From positions 1-44,996 of the forward strand of contig MWYZ01000035.1 of NCBI GenBank assembly GCA_002050365.1: a stretch of 44,996 nucleotides of DNA. The letters run 5' to 3'. The translations under genes and the position numbers were made by a program. Origin of the DNA: Acidobacteria bacterium 28-1 (GTDB taxonomy: Bacteria > Acidobacteriota > Blastocatellia > Pyrinomonadales > Pyrinomonadaceae). Below, piece by piece: positions 32,815 to 41,481 of the stretch. Under the pieces are notes generated by a model, which had not been told where the DNA came from, ran no database searches, and worked only from the letters and a program-made list of their open reading frames with translations. The first letter of the stretch is position 1. Every line of letters starts with the position of its first letter.

Positions 32815-33972
32815 TTATTTCCCGTATGCCGATTTATAAGACACATTATCCAGTGTTATTTTGGCGATTATCTCGCGCATAATTTCACTCGTGCCGCCGG
32901 CAATCGTGGCGGCGCGGGCATCGCGGTAGGCGGCGGAAATCGGATATTCATTCATAAATCCGTAGCCGCCGAACATTTGCAGGCATTCATCGGCTACTTT
33001 TTTCTGCAATTCCGAAGCCTTCAATTTACTCATCGTGCATTCTTTAATCGCCGTCTGATTTTGATTAAGCAGCCAACAGGTGTAGTACACCAATTGCCGA
33101 CAGGCCTCGACTTCGGTAAATAAATCAGCCATCCGATGTCTTAGGGCTTGAAAACGCGAAATAGGTTTGCCGAATGATTCGCGCTCGCGCATATATTTCA
33201 GCGTAATCTCAAGAATGTAATCCATCGCGCCGACGCTCATCAAAGCTGCTGAAAGACGTTCCAGCGCAAAACTTTCCATAATGTAATAAAAGCCCTTGCC
33301 AATTTCGCCAATCAGATTTTCTTTTGGCACTTTTACGTTTTCAAAGAAAAGTTCCGCCGTGTCGGAAGAATACCAACCCATCTTTTTGAGTTTAGCGCGG
33401 TTCAAACCTTCCGCGTTACCGTCTATCACAAAAAGCGAAACTGCTTCTCCGGTTTTTACTGCCGTCGTAATAAAATCGGCGTAGTAACCGTTGGTAATAA
33501 ATACTTTTGAGCCGTTCACGATATAGAAATCGCCATCCGATAAGGCTTTCGCGCTGATTTTTTGCACATCGCTGCCGGCATTGGGTTCGGAGATCGCCAG
33601 CGCGCCGATTTTTTCGCCGGACAGTCCGGGCTTCAAATATTTTTCTTGGAGAAAAGACGAACCCGCCAGCGCGATATGGTTAAGCGCCATGTAGGAATGC
33701 ACGCTCACCGCCGCCGCGAAACCGCCGTTGCCCAACCGACCCAATTCTTCGATAAAAACCGCCGAATAGAAAAAATCCACACCGGCTCCACCGACGCTTT
33801 CGGGATACAATGCGCCGAGATAATCCATCGCGCCCATTTTTTGCCATATTTCCCGCGGTATCTGCTCTTTCGCTTCCCATTCAGCGAGATTTGGGACAAC
33901 TTCCTGCCGGAAAAATTCACGGACGGCAGACCTAAATAATTCGTGTTCTTCAGTAAAGTATGGCGATTGCAT
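32815..33972 (-). CDS. Acyl-CoA dehydrogenase
   Basis: This FAD enzyme makes the alpha-beta double bond of acyl-CoA, the first step of beta-oxidation. It has 385 residues with the ACAD signatures ALAISEPNAGSDVQ, YIVNGSKVFITNG, RESFGKPISRFQALRHRMAD and QMFGGYGFMNEYP. At the position of the medium-chain-type catalytic Glu the motif is TIAGGTSEIM, with Gly. The LERLSAAL helix carries a Glu where long-chain and isovaleryl-type enzymes place their base, so I infer that subgroup. The miniature element upstream ends eight bases before the start codon, leaving no normal ribosome site and probably supplying or blocking its transcription. Confidence 0.92.
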   Translation of the reverse strand: MQSPYFTEEHELFRSAVREFFRQEVVPNLAEWEAKEQIPREIWQKMGAMDYLGALYPESVGGAGVDFFYSAVFIEELGRLGNGGFAAAVSVHSYMALNHIALAGSSFLQEKYLKPGLSGEKIGALAISEPNAGSDVQKISAKALSDGDFYIVNGSKVFITNGYYADFITTAVKTGEAVSLFVIDGNAEGLNRAKLKKMGWYSSDTAELFFENVKVPKENLIGEIGKGFYYIMESFALERLSAALMSVGAMDYILEITLKYMRERESFGKPISRFQALRHRMADLFTEVEACRQLVYYTCWLLNQNQTAIKECTMSKLKASELQKKVADECLQMFGGYGFMNEYPISAAYRDARAATIAGGTSEIMREIIAKITLDNVSYKSAYGK

Positions 33973-33980
33973 AGCGTTAA

Positions 33981-34280
33981 AAAATAATTCGGACAGTTTT
34001 TGAATCGGACGGTTTTTGAAAATGTCTTTGATAAATTGCCACTAGCTTTAGCTAGTGCATTAGTTTGGTAAAGGACAGGCGGCATTAGCCAAATATCTGA
34101 TTTAAATTTTTCCCTTTCGCTTTAGCGTAATTTGGCTAAAGCCTATAGGAAATTTAACTTTTGGATTTCGGCTAAAGCCTTTGTTCTGCTCATTGCTGTC
34201 CACTAGCTTTAGCTAGTGGCAATTTATAAGCACTAAAGCAAAGCTAGCGGCAATTTATCAAAAACTGTCAGAACTATTGT
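33981..34280. mobile_element. TTAA-flanked inverted-repeat element, family A, carrying internal palindromes
   Basis: Ends read inward are AATAATTCGGACAGTTTTTGA at the left (from 33983) and AATAGTTCTGACAGTTTTTGA at the right. TTAA lies just outside (33977-33980 and 34281-34284). Inside, ATAAATTGCCACTAGCTTT-type sequence recurs near both ends, and three copies of a CACTAGCTTTAGCTAGTG-like palindrome and a GGCTAAAGCC word are present. The ends match those of the element at 2-187. It separates fadB from the acyl-CoA dehydrogenase gene in what should be one operon. Confidence 0.72.
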
Positions 34281-34292
34281 TTAAAAATAATT

Positions 34293-36431
34293 TCAATAAA
34301 ACTTGCGGTTACCCTCGGCTCGTTCGCGCAGGCTGTCCGGCACTTGCCAGCGCACTCCGACTTGCTTACGAAAAGCGTCGCAATCGGCAACAAATTGGGC
34401 GATGCCGACCGTATCAATGTAGCTGAATACGCCGCCGGTATAAGGCGGAAAACCGATGCCCAATATCGAACCTAAATCGCCGTCTTTGGAGTTGTTCAAA
34501 ACACCTTCGTCAAGACATCGGCAACTTTCCAACGCCATAATATGCAGCAGCCTTTTTTGAATGACATCGGCGGTTATTTTTTCGGAGTCGCCATTTGCCG
34601 GACAAAGTTTCGCCAGTCCTTGCCAGATTCTTTTCTTTTCACCGGCGGGATAATCATAAAAACCTTGACCTGCCTTTTTGCCGGGTCGCTGCAATTCCTC
34701 TGCCAAATTTTGATACAACTCTATCAATCTTTCGTGATGTTCTTGTTTATTCGGGTTTAGTTTTAGGATGCCGAGCATCAGCGTTATCGAAACCTCGTCG
34801 GAGACGGCTAAAGGTCCAACCGGCATTCCGGCGCGGCGCGCCACGTTTTCAATCAGCGCGGGCGCAACGCCTTCGGTCAGCAATAATGCTCCTTCGCCCG
34901 TGTAAGTTCCAAATACTCTTGAAGTGAAAAAACCCGGACTATCGTTGACAACAATCGGGACTTTTTTGATTTGAGTAACAAAATCTATGGTCGCCGCCAA
35001 GGTTCTGTCGCTGGTTTCCTTACCGACAATAATTTCAACCAAAGGCATTTTTTCGACCGGGGAAAAGAAATGGATACCGATAAAGTTGGCGGGGCGTTCG
35101 GAGGCTTTGGCTAGTGAAGTGATGGGAAGCGTCGAAGTATTTGAACCGAAGATTTTGTCTTTCCCTAACACCGCTTCGGTTTCCCGCGTAACTTGCGCTT
35201 TCAGTTGAGGGTTTTCAAAGACCGCTTCAATAATAAAGTCGCAGTCCTTGAGAGTTTCGACCTCTGTTACAGGGTTGATTCGTCCTAAAATATCTTGCGC
35301 TTTTTCGGGCGTAATTCTGCCTTTGGCGAGACGGTCGTTCAACTGCTTTTCCGTATGATTTTTACCCTTTTCCGCCGCTTCCCGCGTAACATCTTTGAGG
35401 ACGACCTGCATCCCGGCGGCGGCAGATACATTGGCGATGCCCGCGCCCATCATACCCGCACCCAAAATTCCTAAGCGGTTGACGCGATATTCGGGAAAAC
35501 CTTGAGGTTTGGACTTTCCTTTTTTGGCATCGGTCATCGCAAAGAAAAGTGTGCGAATCATATTTTTGCCGACCGGCGAGTTTAAAGTTTTGACAAAATA
35601 ACGGGCTTCGACTTCCAATGCGCGATCCATCGGTAGCTGCAGACCGTTATAGATTGCGCTCAAAGCATTCTCGCCGCCGGGATAATTTCCGTGAGTTTCC
35701 TTTCGCAAAAGTCCGATGCTGCCGATAATCGTCTGCATTCCGTTTGGTGTCAAAATGCCGCCGCCGGGAATTTTATATTTTTTGTCGTCCCACGGCTGAA
35801 CCGCGTTCGGATTGTTTTGGATATATCGTTTGGCGGCAGCCATCAGCTCGTCTTTATCAGCGACAACTTCCTCAATTAAATTATCTTTCAGAGCTTGTTG
35901 AGGTTTTACCTCTTTCGGCTGCAGGATAAATGCGAGGGCATTGGCGATGCCTGTCAAATACGGCAAACGCTGGGTACCGCCGCCGCCCGGAAAAATGCCG
36001 ACTTGCACTTCGGGCAAGCTAAACTTGTAGTTGCCGTCCAAAGCTATCCGACGGTTGCAGGTCAGCGCGAGTTCAAAGCCGCCGCCGTAAGCGTTGCCGT
36101 TAATTGCCGCGACAAACGGCTTCGGGCTTTTTTCAATCTCTCGCAATAGCTCGTGCGTCTTTAGCAAATTCTTTAAAATTACCGCGCCCTCTGCCGGTGG
36201 ATTACTGATGACTCTGAGGTCTGCGCCCGCCATAAAATCTCGCTTGGCAGAGGTTACAATAACGCCTTGAACAGCGTCGTCGGCAATCGCCCGCCGCGCC
36301 GCTTCCGCATAACTTTCGATAAATTCCCAGCTAAATAAGTTAGTCGGCTCATTTACCGCATCCATCATAATCACCGCGATTCCATCTTCGGATGTGCTGT
36401 ATTGTAAATAATCGTTTTTATAATTTTCCAT
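34293..36431 (-). CDS. fadB: Bifunctional enoyl-CoA hydratase / 3-hydroxyacyl-CoA dehydrogenase
   Basis: A 712-residue fusion of the FadB/FadJ type that hydrates 2-enoyl-CoA and oxidises the 3-hydroxy product with NAD. The N-terminal crotonase part has AAINGNAYGGGFELALTC and PEVQVGIFPGGGGTQRLPYL. The C-terminal part has the NAD loop LGAGMMGAGIANVSAAAG, IGIHFFSPVEKMPLVEII and NDSPGFFTSRVFGTYTGE. I chose the ATG at 36431 (MENYKND), because the 18 residues further upstream overlap the fadA end and are not family-like. The gap to fadA is five bases, so the two are co-translated and probably form the alpha2beta2 trifunctional complex. Confidence 0.94.
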   Translation of the reverse strand: MENYKNDYLQYSTSEDGIAVIMMDAVNEPTNLFSWEFIESYAEAARRAIADDAVQGVIVTSAKRDFMAGADLRVISNPPAEGAVILKNLLKTHELLREIEKSPKPFVAAINGNAYGGGFELALTCNRRIALDGNYKFSLPEVQVGIFPGGGGTQRLPYLTGIANALAFILQPKEVKPQQALKDNLIEEVVADKDELMAAAKRYIQNNPNAVQPWDDKKYKIPGGGILTPNGMQTIIGSIGLLRKETHGNYPGGENALSAIYNGLQLPMDRALEVEARYFVKTLNSPVGKNMIRTLFFAMTDAKKGKSKPQGFPEYRVNRLGILGAGMMGAGIANVSAAAGMQVVLKDVTREAAEKGKNHTEKQLNDRLAKGRITPEKAQDILGRINPVTEVETLKDCDFIIEAVFENPQLKAQVTRETEAVLGKDKIFGSNTSTLPITSLAKASERPANFIGIHFFSPVEKMPLVEIIVGKETSDRTLAATIDFVTQIKKVPIVVNDSPGFFTSRVFGTYTGEGALLLTEGVAPALIENVARRAGMPVGPLAVSDEVSITLMLGILKLNPNKQEHHERLIELYQNLAEELQRPGKKAGQGFYDYPAGEKKRIWQGLAKLCPANGDSEKITADVIQKRLLHIMALESCRCLDEGVLNNSKDGDLGSILGIGFPPYTGGVFSYIDTVGIAQFVADCDAFRKQVGVRWQVPDSLRERAEGNRKFY

Positions 36432-36436
36432 TCGTC

Positions 36437-37642
36437 TTAAACTCTCTCGATAATTGTGGCAATTCCCATCCCGCCGCCGATACACAGGGTAATGAGTCCG
36501 GTTTGCAGATTACGTCTTTCCAACTCATCTAAAACCGTGCCAAGCAACATACAGCCGGTCGCGCCTAGCGGATGTCCCATCGCAATCGCGCCGCCGTTGA
36601 CATTAACCTTTTCGTGCGGAATATCCATCTGCTCCATAAAATATAGCGGAACAACCGCAAAGGCTTCGTTCACTTCATAAAGGTCAACGTCGTCTTTACT
36701 CATTCCGGCTTTCTTCAAAGCCGCCTGAGTAGCCGGAACAGGACCGAGAAGCATAATCGTCGGCTCGGTCCCGGAGACCGCCGCGCTGCGAATCCGCGCC
36801 AGCGGTTTTAATCCCAAAGCCTCGCCCGCGCTTTTGCTTCCGACCAGCGTTAAGGCGGCTCCATCAACGATGGCGGAAGAATTTCCCGGATGATGAACGT
36901 GCTGAATAAATTCCACTTCGGGATAGCGGTCAATGGCGACCGCGTCGAATCCAGCTATTGAACCAAGCTGTGCGAACGAAGGTTTCAGTTGGGCTAAACT
37001 TTCCGTTGTCGTCGTCGGGCGAATATTTTCATCCTTGTCCAAGACCACGAAATTATTGACATCCTTGACCGAAATGCGCGAGCGGTTGAAACGTCCGTTT
37101 TTCTCGGCTTCGGCAGCCCGCTGGTGGGAGGTTGCCGCAAAAGAATCCAGCGCGTCTCTGGAAAAGCCGTATTTGCTGGCAATCAAGTCCGCCGAAATCC
37201 CCTGCGGCACAAAATGTCCCGGCAAGGCAACCGACGGATCGGCTGCCATCGCGCCGCCGTCGGAAGCCATTTTTACCCGCGACATATTTTCAACGCCGCC
37301 GCCGATTGCCAAGTCCTTAAATCCGGCTTTGACATATGCCGCGACCTGATTAACCGCTTCCAGTCCCGAACCGCAAAAACGATTGACGGTTGCGCCGGAT
37401 AAATGATTTCCATAACCCGACTGCTGGGCGGCAGTCTTCGCAATGTTCGCGCCCTGATCCATCACTTGAGTAACGCATCCGACAATCAAATCTTCGACCT
37501 GCGTCGTGTCCAAATTATTTCTTTCTTTGAGCGCGGTCAGACATTCGACCAATAACGCCGTCGGTGTAATACCGATGAGCGAGCCTTTGTCATTGCCCTT
37601 TCCTCTGACCGTTCGTAACGAATCGAAAATGTATGCATCCAT
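36437..37642 (-). CDS. fadA: Acetyl-CoA acyltransferase (thiolase)
   Basis: This thiolase II-type enzyme cleaves 3-ketoacyl-CoA to acetyl-CoA and a shortened acyl-CoA. At 401 residues it has the nucleophile Cys90 in VNRFCGSGLEAVNQ, NGGAIAMGHPLGATG, and the second cysteine in LCIGGGMGIA. It is the first gene of the minus-strand cluster, followed after five bases by the hydratase/dehydrogenase fusion. A biosynthetic acetoacetyl-CoA thiolase is the alternative reading, but the partner gene favours degradation. The upstream 130 bases separate it from an IS630-type remnant on the opposite strand. Confidence 0.93.
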   Translation of the reverse strand: MDAYIFDSLRTVRGKGNDKGSLIGITPTALLVECLTALKERNNLDTTQVEDLIVGCVTQVMDQGANIAKTAAQQSGYGNHLSGATVNRFCGSGLEAVNQVAAYVKAGFKDLAIGGGVENMSRVKMASDGGAMAADPSVALPGHFVPQGISADLIASKYGFSRDALDSFAATSHQRAAEAEKNGRFNRSRISVKDVNNFVVLDKDENIRPTTTTESLAQLKPSFAQLGSIAGFDAVAIDRYPEVEFIQHVHHPGNSSAIVDGAALTLVGSKSAGEALGLKPLARIRSAAVSGTEPTIMLLGPVPATQAALKKAGMSKDDVDLYEVNEAFAVVPLYFMEQMDIPHEKVNVNGGAIAMGHPLGATGCMLLGTVLDELERRNLQTGLITLCIGGGMGIATIIERV

Positions 37643-37774
37643 ATTTTTTTTCGTGTCAGCTGCCTGACCGCCCGCGAGAGTCTAATTCGCGTCTGCGCTA
37701 ACATTTGAGCTGCCGACACTTCACGTAATCTGTAATTAAACAGGTAAGTTAAAGTTTCGATGTAAAATGAAGGA

Positions 37775-38248
37775 ATGAAAGCACCGACAAAATTATGTCA
37801 AAATTTGTTTGAGGGAGAATATAGCAAAGTTAGTGAGAATCATCAAACGTATGAGAATTTTCGGGTTTGCAATCGGTCACACGCGATTCTACTTTCTGCA
37901 CAAGGCTGTGCGATTGATGCCATTGCCAAGATTGGTCGGGTTGACCGTGATACTGTCAGTCTGTGGATTGATAATTGGGAAGAGTTTGGATTTGACGGTT
38001 TAGAGGATGATGAGCGAAGAGGTCGCGCCGCTATTGACTGCCTCGGAAGCCGAAAAAGCGATTCAAACAGCGATGCAGAATCCGCGATTTCCGCATCGTT
38101 TGGACAAATAAACCGAGAGATTGGTAAAGGAATCAGCAAATTTACGCTCAAAAGGTCGATTAAAAAAAGACTGTCTGTGGAAAAAGGCAAATGGAAGATG
38201 AAAAAAGAATTAACAGCCGCTCATCGGTTTGAAAATCTCTGGCGATAG
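37775..38248 (+). pseudogene. IS630-type transposase remnant
   Basis: The N-terminus matches the helix-turn-helix part of IS630 transposases: RSHAILLSAQGCAIDAIAKI, then DTVSLWIDNWEEFGFDGLEDDERRGR. After that the family-like sequence jumps to the next frame (LLTASEAEKAIQTAMQNPRFPHR, about 38022-38100) and back to the first (REIGKGISKFTLKRSIKKRL). At least two frameshifts are therefore present. The DDE catalytic domain is absent, because the frame ends at 157 residues. It is a dead fragment at the right border of the fatty-acid block. Confidence 0.8.
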
Positions 38249-38304
38249 CTTGAAAAATACCCCCGCTTTTTTCACTCTCTTTTCGTTTTACCGCTCCACA
38301 GAGA

Positions 38305-38450
38305 CCACGCGATAAATCGCGCGGCTAGTTATCCAACGGGAAAGCCTGTTTCAACAGGCTGAAAACAAAGATAATTTTGTTTTTCTACAATTGATTCACA
38401 TCAATCGGTTATTGTATGTTCAATGATAAATGTTCAATGATAGATGATAA
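38305..38450. repeat. Right repeat cluster of the fatty-acid block
   Basis: It holds CCACGCGATAAATCGCGCGG (38305-38324), the perfect palindrome AGCCTGTTTCAACAGGCT (38343-38360), TTGATTCACAT, and a heptamer array (GTTCAAT, GATAAAT, GTTCAAT, GATAGAT, GATAAAT; 38418-38452). Read in reverse it reproduces the order of parts at 29053-29170. The last heptamer unit forms the ATG start of the DUF58 gene. Confidence 0.75.
38391..38404. promoter_or_regulatory. FNR/CRP-like box upstream of the DUF58 gene
   Basis: TTGATTCACATCAA fits the FNR consensus TTGAT-N4-ATCAA exactly and lies 47 bases before the DUF58 start. It is part of a repeat whose left copy keeps only half of it (TTGATTCACA), so the match may be coincidental. 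Confidence 0.3.
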
Positions 38451-39887
38451 ATGAAATTTCGCAATCTTATTCAACTTTTCAGTTTCCGCGATGTCCGCAA
38501 CGCGATTTTGGGATTTTCGGTGGTCATCGGTGGTTTGAGTCTGGCGGGTTTGACGCTTTACGCACACCACACGGGCGACAATCAGATGGCGGGATTTGCG
38601 GCGGCGGCATCTGTTGTTTTTATTCTGCTGATTTTGGTCTTCGTTATTCCGCCCTTAGCCCGTTCAGCAAGCGCAGAAGCCTCGCAGATGAATTTGCCGT
38701 TTGAATTTACCACCGGCGGCGCGGTTATACTAGTCTTAATTGTCATCGTAGGTTTTTCCGCTTGGGACACGGGCAACAATCTTCTATTTTTAGTTTTATC
38801 TTTTTTGGCGGCATCGCTCGTCGTCGGATTTTTTGTCGGCAATTATTGCCTGAAAAAGCTGGACGTGAAAATGCGTTTCCCCGAAACGATTTTCGCTCAA
38901 GATATAACGCCTATTCTCGTCAGCCTGCATAATCGCAAACGAATTTTTCCGACATTTTCCGTCGTCGCGCAAGTGCGCGGCAAACACCGCGAAACTTCCG
39001 TCTTGTTTGACGAAATAAAACAAATCCTGCCTGAAAAATGGGCGGAAAAAATTACTCGTCCGCCGATTATCAAACACACTTTGGATTATTTCGTCCACGT
39101 TCCGCGCCGCGCGTCGGTGGAGAATAAAGCGGAACACATTTTCCCGCATCGCGGACGTTTTATTATTAAAGACTTTGAACTCTCAACTAAATTTCCGTTC
39201 GGATTTTTTCGTCATCGCCAAAGGCTTTCCGCGCAGAAAGCGGAAATCGTAATTTTTCCAAAACTCGTTTCGATTGACGAAGAAACGACGGATTTGCCGC
39301 TCGAAATCGGCAAACTCGTCGCGCAGAAAAAAGGTCTCGGACAAGATTTGCTTGCCTTGCGCGATTATCAGCCGATGGACGATTTGCGGCGCGTTGATTG
39401 GAAAGCGACGGCGCGCGCCCAGCGTTTGATTGTCCGCGAATTTTCCGCCGAAGACGACAACCGCGTGAGCATTGTTTTTGACACACGTTTGTTTGGCGAA
39501 ACGGACAAAAAGCCTTTGACGCTCCGCGAAAAAGTTGATGCCGAACAAAAAGGTAAAACACTCACGCCCGTCTCGCAACGCTTTGAGACGGGCGTGAGCA
39601 GTGCGGCTTCGCTTCTCGCCCATTTCACCGAAGAACAAGCCGAGATTCGTCTTATGATTGATGAAGAGGTCGGCGAATTCGGCATCGGTAGAGAGCATCT
39701 ATACGAATCCTTAAAACGTCTGGCGCTTGTTGAGCCGAAATTTAACGAAACGGCTGAATTTTCAAGCGAAACACTCGATGAAATCTTTACGGAAAGAGAA
39801 AATAGTTATACATTTTTTGTTACCTCTGAAAATGAAGAAAATTTATCGAGTGAATTACTTCAGAGAGCGAGAATTATAAATTTTTAA
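38451..39887 (+). CDS. DUF58 membrane protein (MoxR partner)
   Basis: A 478-residue protein with hydrophobic spans near 14-35, 45-67 and 82-123, then a cytoplasmic DUF58 domain with the signature LLALRDYQPMDDLRRVDWKATAR and FSAEDDNRVSIVFD, which is the start of a von Willebrand-like fold. DUF58 proteins are encoded next to MoxR ATPases and are thought to act with them in envelope or enzyme-complex maturation. Its moxR is 9.6 kb upstream on the same strand, cut off by an opposite-strand block. The start codon is formed by the last unit of a heptamer array and has no ribosome site, so expression may have changed after the rearrangement. Confidence 0.9.
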   Translation: MKFRNLIQLFSFRDVRNAILGFSVVIGGLSLAGLTLYAHHTGDNQMAGFAAAASVVFILLILVFVIPPLARSASAEASQMNLPFEFTTGGAVILVLIVIVGFSAWDTGNNLLFLVLSFLAASLVVGFFVGNYCLKKLDVKMRFPETIFAQDITPILVSLHNRKRIFPTFSVVAQVRGKHRETSVLFDEIKQILPEKWAEKITRPPIIKHTLDYFVHVPRRASVENKAEHIFPHRGRFIIKDFELSTKFPFGFFRHRQRLSAQKAEIVIFPKLVSIDEETTDLPLEIGKLVAQKKGLGQDLLALRDYQPMDDLRRVDWKATARAQRLIVREFSAEDDNRVSIVFDTRLFGETDKKPLTLREKVDAEQKGKTLTPVSQRFETGVSSAASLLAHFTEEQAEIRLMIDEEVGEFGIGREHLYESLKRLALVEPKFNETAEFSSETLDEIFTERENSYTFFVTSENEENLSSELLQRARIINF

Positions 39888-39972
39888 GATTAGAAATTGG
39901 ACTTAAGAAAAATTGTCACAAAACTCACATTTGCGGTGTTTTTAATCTGGAATCAGTTATAAGTTCTAATAA

Positions 39973-40545
39973 ATGACCGAGAGCGCAAAAATTTTAATGG
40001 ACGCGATGTCCCAAGCAGGAACAGCAGCGACGCAGGAAAAAATCGTTTTTGATGAGGCTTTTACGCTTCACCATCGAACTGTTTTTCGCGCAGCGCGGTC
40101 GGTCGTGCAGGATACGATGCTGGCGGAAGACGTTACGCAAGAGGTTTTTCTGCGGCTTTATAATAATATGGACGCGATTGCTAATGAAGAAATGCTCCGC
40201 CCGTGGCTGATTCGCGTTGCGCTGAATGTGGCGCGAAACACTGTACGCGGAAACATCAGAGCGAACACACGCGAAGATAATTACGTCAAAGAAACAGATG
40301 AAACGAGCGATTTTACGCCTTCAAAAGAATTTGAACAGAAGGAATGTGCGAGAGAAGTTCACCGCGCCTTGAGTTTGATAAAAGAGCCGCTTCGGAGTTG
40401 TCTGGTTTTGAAACAGCAAGGCTTATCTTATAAGGAAATTGCGAGCAGTCTTGATTTGAATGAAACCAGCATCGGCACGTTCGTTGCTCGCGCCAGACAA
40501 GAATTTGTGCGGCATTACGGCAAAATCGGGGGAAAAACGGTATGA
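39973..40545 (+). CDS. RNA polymerase ECF-type sigma factor
   Basis: A 190-residue sigma-70 family protein with region 2 (HHRTVFRAARSVVQDTMLAEDVTQEVFLRLYNN) and region 4 (LKQQGLSYKEIASSLDLNETSIGTFVARARQEF) joined by a short linker. Region 3 is missing, as in the ECF group. The adjacent zinc-finger anti-sigma gene overlaps by four bases, the normal regulatory pair: the sigma factor is held inactive until an envelope signal releases it. The target regulon probably includes its own operon. No ECF promoter could be recognised upstream. The gap to the DUF58 gene is 85 bases. Confidence 0.92.
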   Translation: MTESAKILMDAMSQAGTAATQEKIVFDEAFTLHHRTVFRAARSVVQDTMLAEDVTQEVFLRLYNNMDAIANEEMLRPWLIRVALNVARNTVRGNIRANTREDNYVKETDETSDFTPSKEFEQKECAREVHRALSLIKEPLRSCLVLKQQGLSYKEIASSLDLNETSIGTFVARARQEFVRHYGKIGGKTV

Positions 40546-41447
40546 CGGAAAAATGTTTTGACATCGGCACAATTCAAGCCTTTTTAGACGGCGAATTATC
40601 TTCTGACAAAATGGAATCGGTTTCGCGGCACATTGCCGTGTGCGATGGTTGCGCGATTTCTATGGCGGAAGCCCAAGAGGAATCAGCGTTTGCCTTTTCC
40701 GCGCTTGAGCAGGAATTTAATACGCTCGTTCCGACCCAGCGTTTGTGGACGAAAATCAATGATTCGATTGAAAAGGAAAAGAAATCGTTCTGGAAACCAA
40801 TTTTTGCATTTTTCTCGAACCCGAGCGTCGCTGCGTTTGCGAGTTTGCTGATTGTCATTGGGTTTTTCGCGGCAATGCTGGGTTTGAAAACGGACGCGCC
40901 GACGACTTTGGTAGCTGAAACCGTTCCGAGTAAAGAAAGCAGTATTGCTCCGATTTCAAAATCCTATACGCCGATTATTCAAACTCCGCTTGAAAGTAAT
41001 AAACCTGAGATTGTTTCGGCAATGGATTTTAAAAATGATAAATCCAAACATCGCGCTGTTAAAGCAAAATTTATTAAGCGTGAAGTTAAACAGATTAAAA
41101 ACATTACACCAAATACAGCAATCGGAACGCCAAGCCCATCTGATAACAGCGGACAAAGAACAGCAAATGAAAATGTTTTAGGCGAAGAAAGTTACGTCAA
41201 AACAATTGCGATGTTGACCGAAACCGTGAACAATGGCAAGGACGAAGTTTTAAAACCGGCGGCGCGATTTGCATTTGAGCGCGATTTGGCGGTAACCGAC
41301 GATGCAATCAAAAAAATGAGTGCCGAAGTCAAGCAAAATCCGAAAAATGAAGCGGCAAAACAGATTCTTCGCGCTTCTTATCAAAACAAAATTGATTTGC
41401 TTAATTCAGTGGCTGAAAAAACCGAGTTGATGGCGAGTATCAAGTAG
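40542..41447 (+). CDS. Zinc-finger (zf-HC2) anti-sigma factor
   Basis: A 301-residue single-span inner-membrane protein. The N-terminal zinc-finger anti-sigma domain has the signature His30-x3-Cys34-x2-Cys37 (RHIAVCDGC) after FLDGELS. One membrane span lies at about 100-122 (PSVAAFASLLIVIGFFAAML), followed by a periplasmic domain of about 170 residues with a Lys-rich segment and an Ala/Asn-rich helical end (KKMSAEVKQNPKNEAAKQIL). It starts inside the sigma-factor stop (ATGA overlap), so the two are made together. The periplasmic part is the likely sensor; its signal is unknown. Confidence 0.9.
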   Translation: MTEKCFDIGTIQAFLDGELSSDKMESVSRHIAVCDGCAISMAEAQEESAFAFSALEQEFNTLVPTQRLWTKINDSIEKEKKSFWKPIFAFFSNPSVAAFASLLIVIGFFAAMLGLKTDAPTTLVAETVPSKESSIAPISKSYTPIIQTPLESNKPEIVSAMDFKNDKSKHRAVKAKFIKREVKQIKNITPNTAIGTPSPSDNSGQRTANENVLGEESYVKTIAMLTETVNNGKDEVLKPAARFAFERDLAVTDDAIKKMSAEVKQNPKNEAAKQILRASYQNKIDLLNSVAEKTELMASIK

Positions 41448-41481
41448 AAAAGTGGAAAAGGAAGAAAGAGAAAAAGTAGAG

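Noticed and set aside
34293..36485. Longer fadB start at 36485
   Set aside because: The extra residues (YRRRDGNCHNYRES) overlap the end of fadA and are not family-like. The ATG at 36431 follows the fadA stop by five bases.
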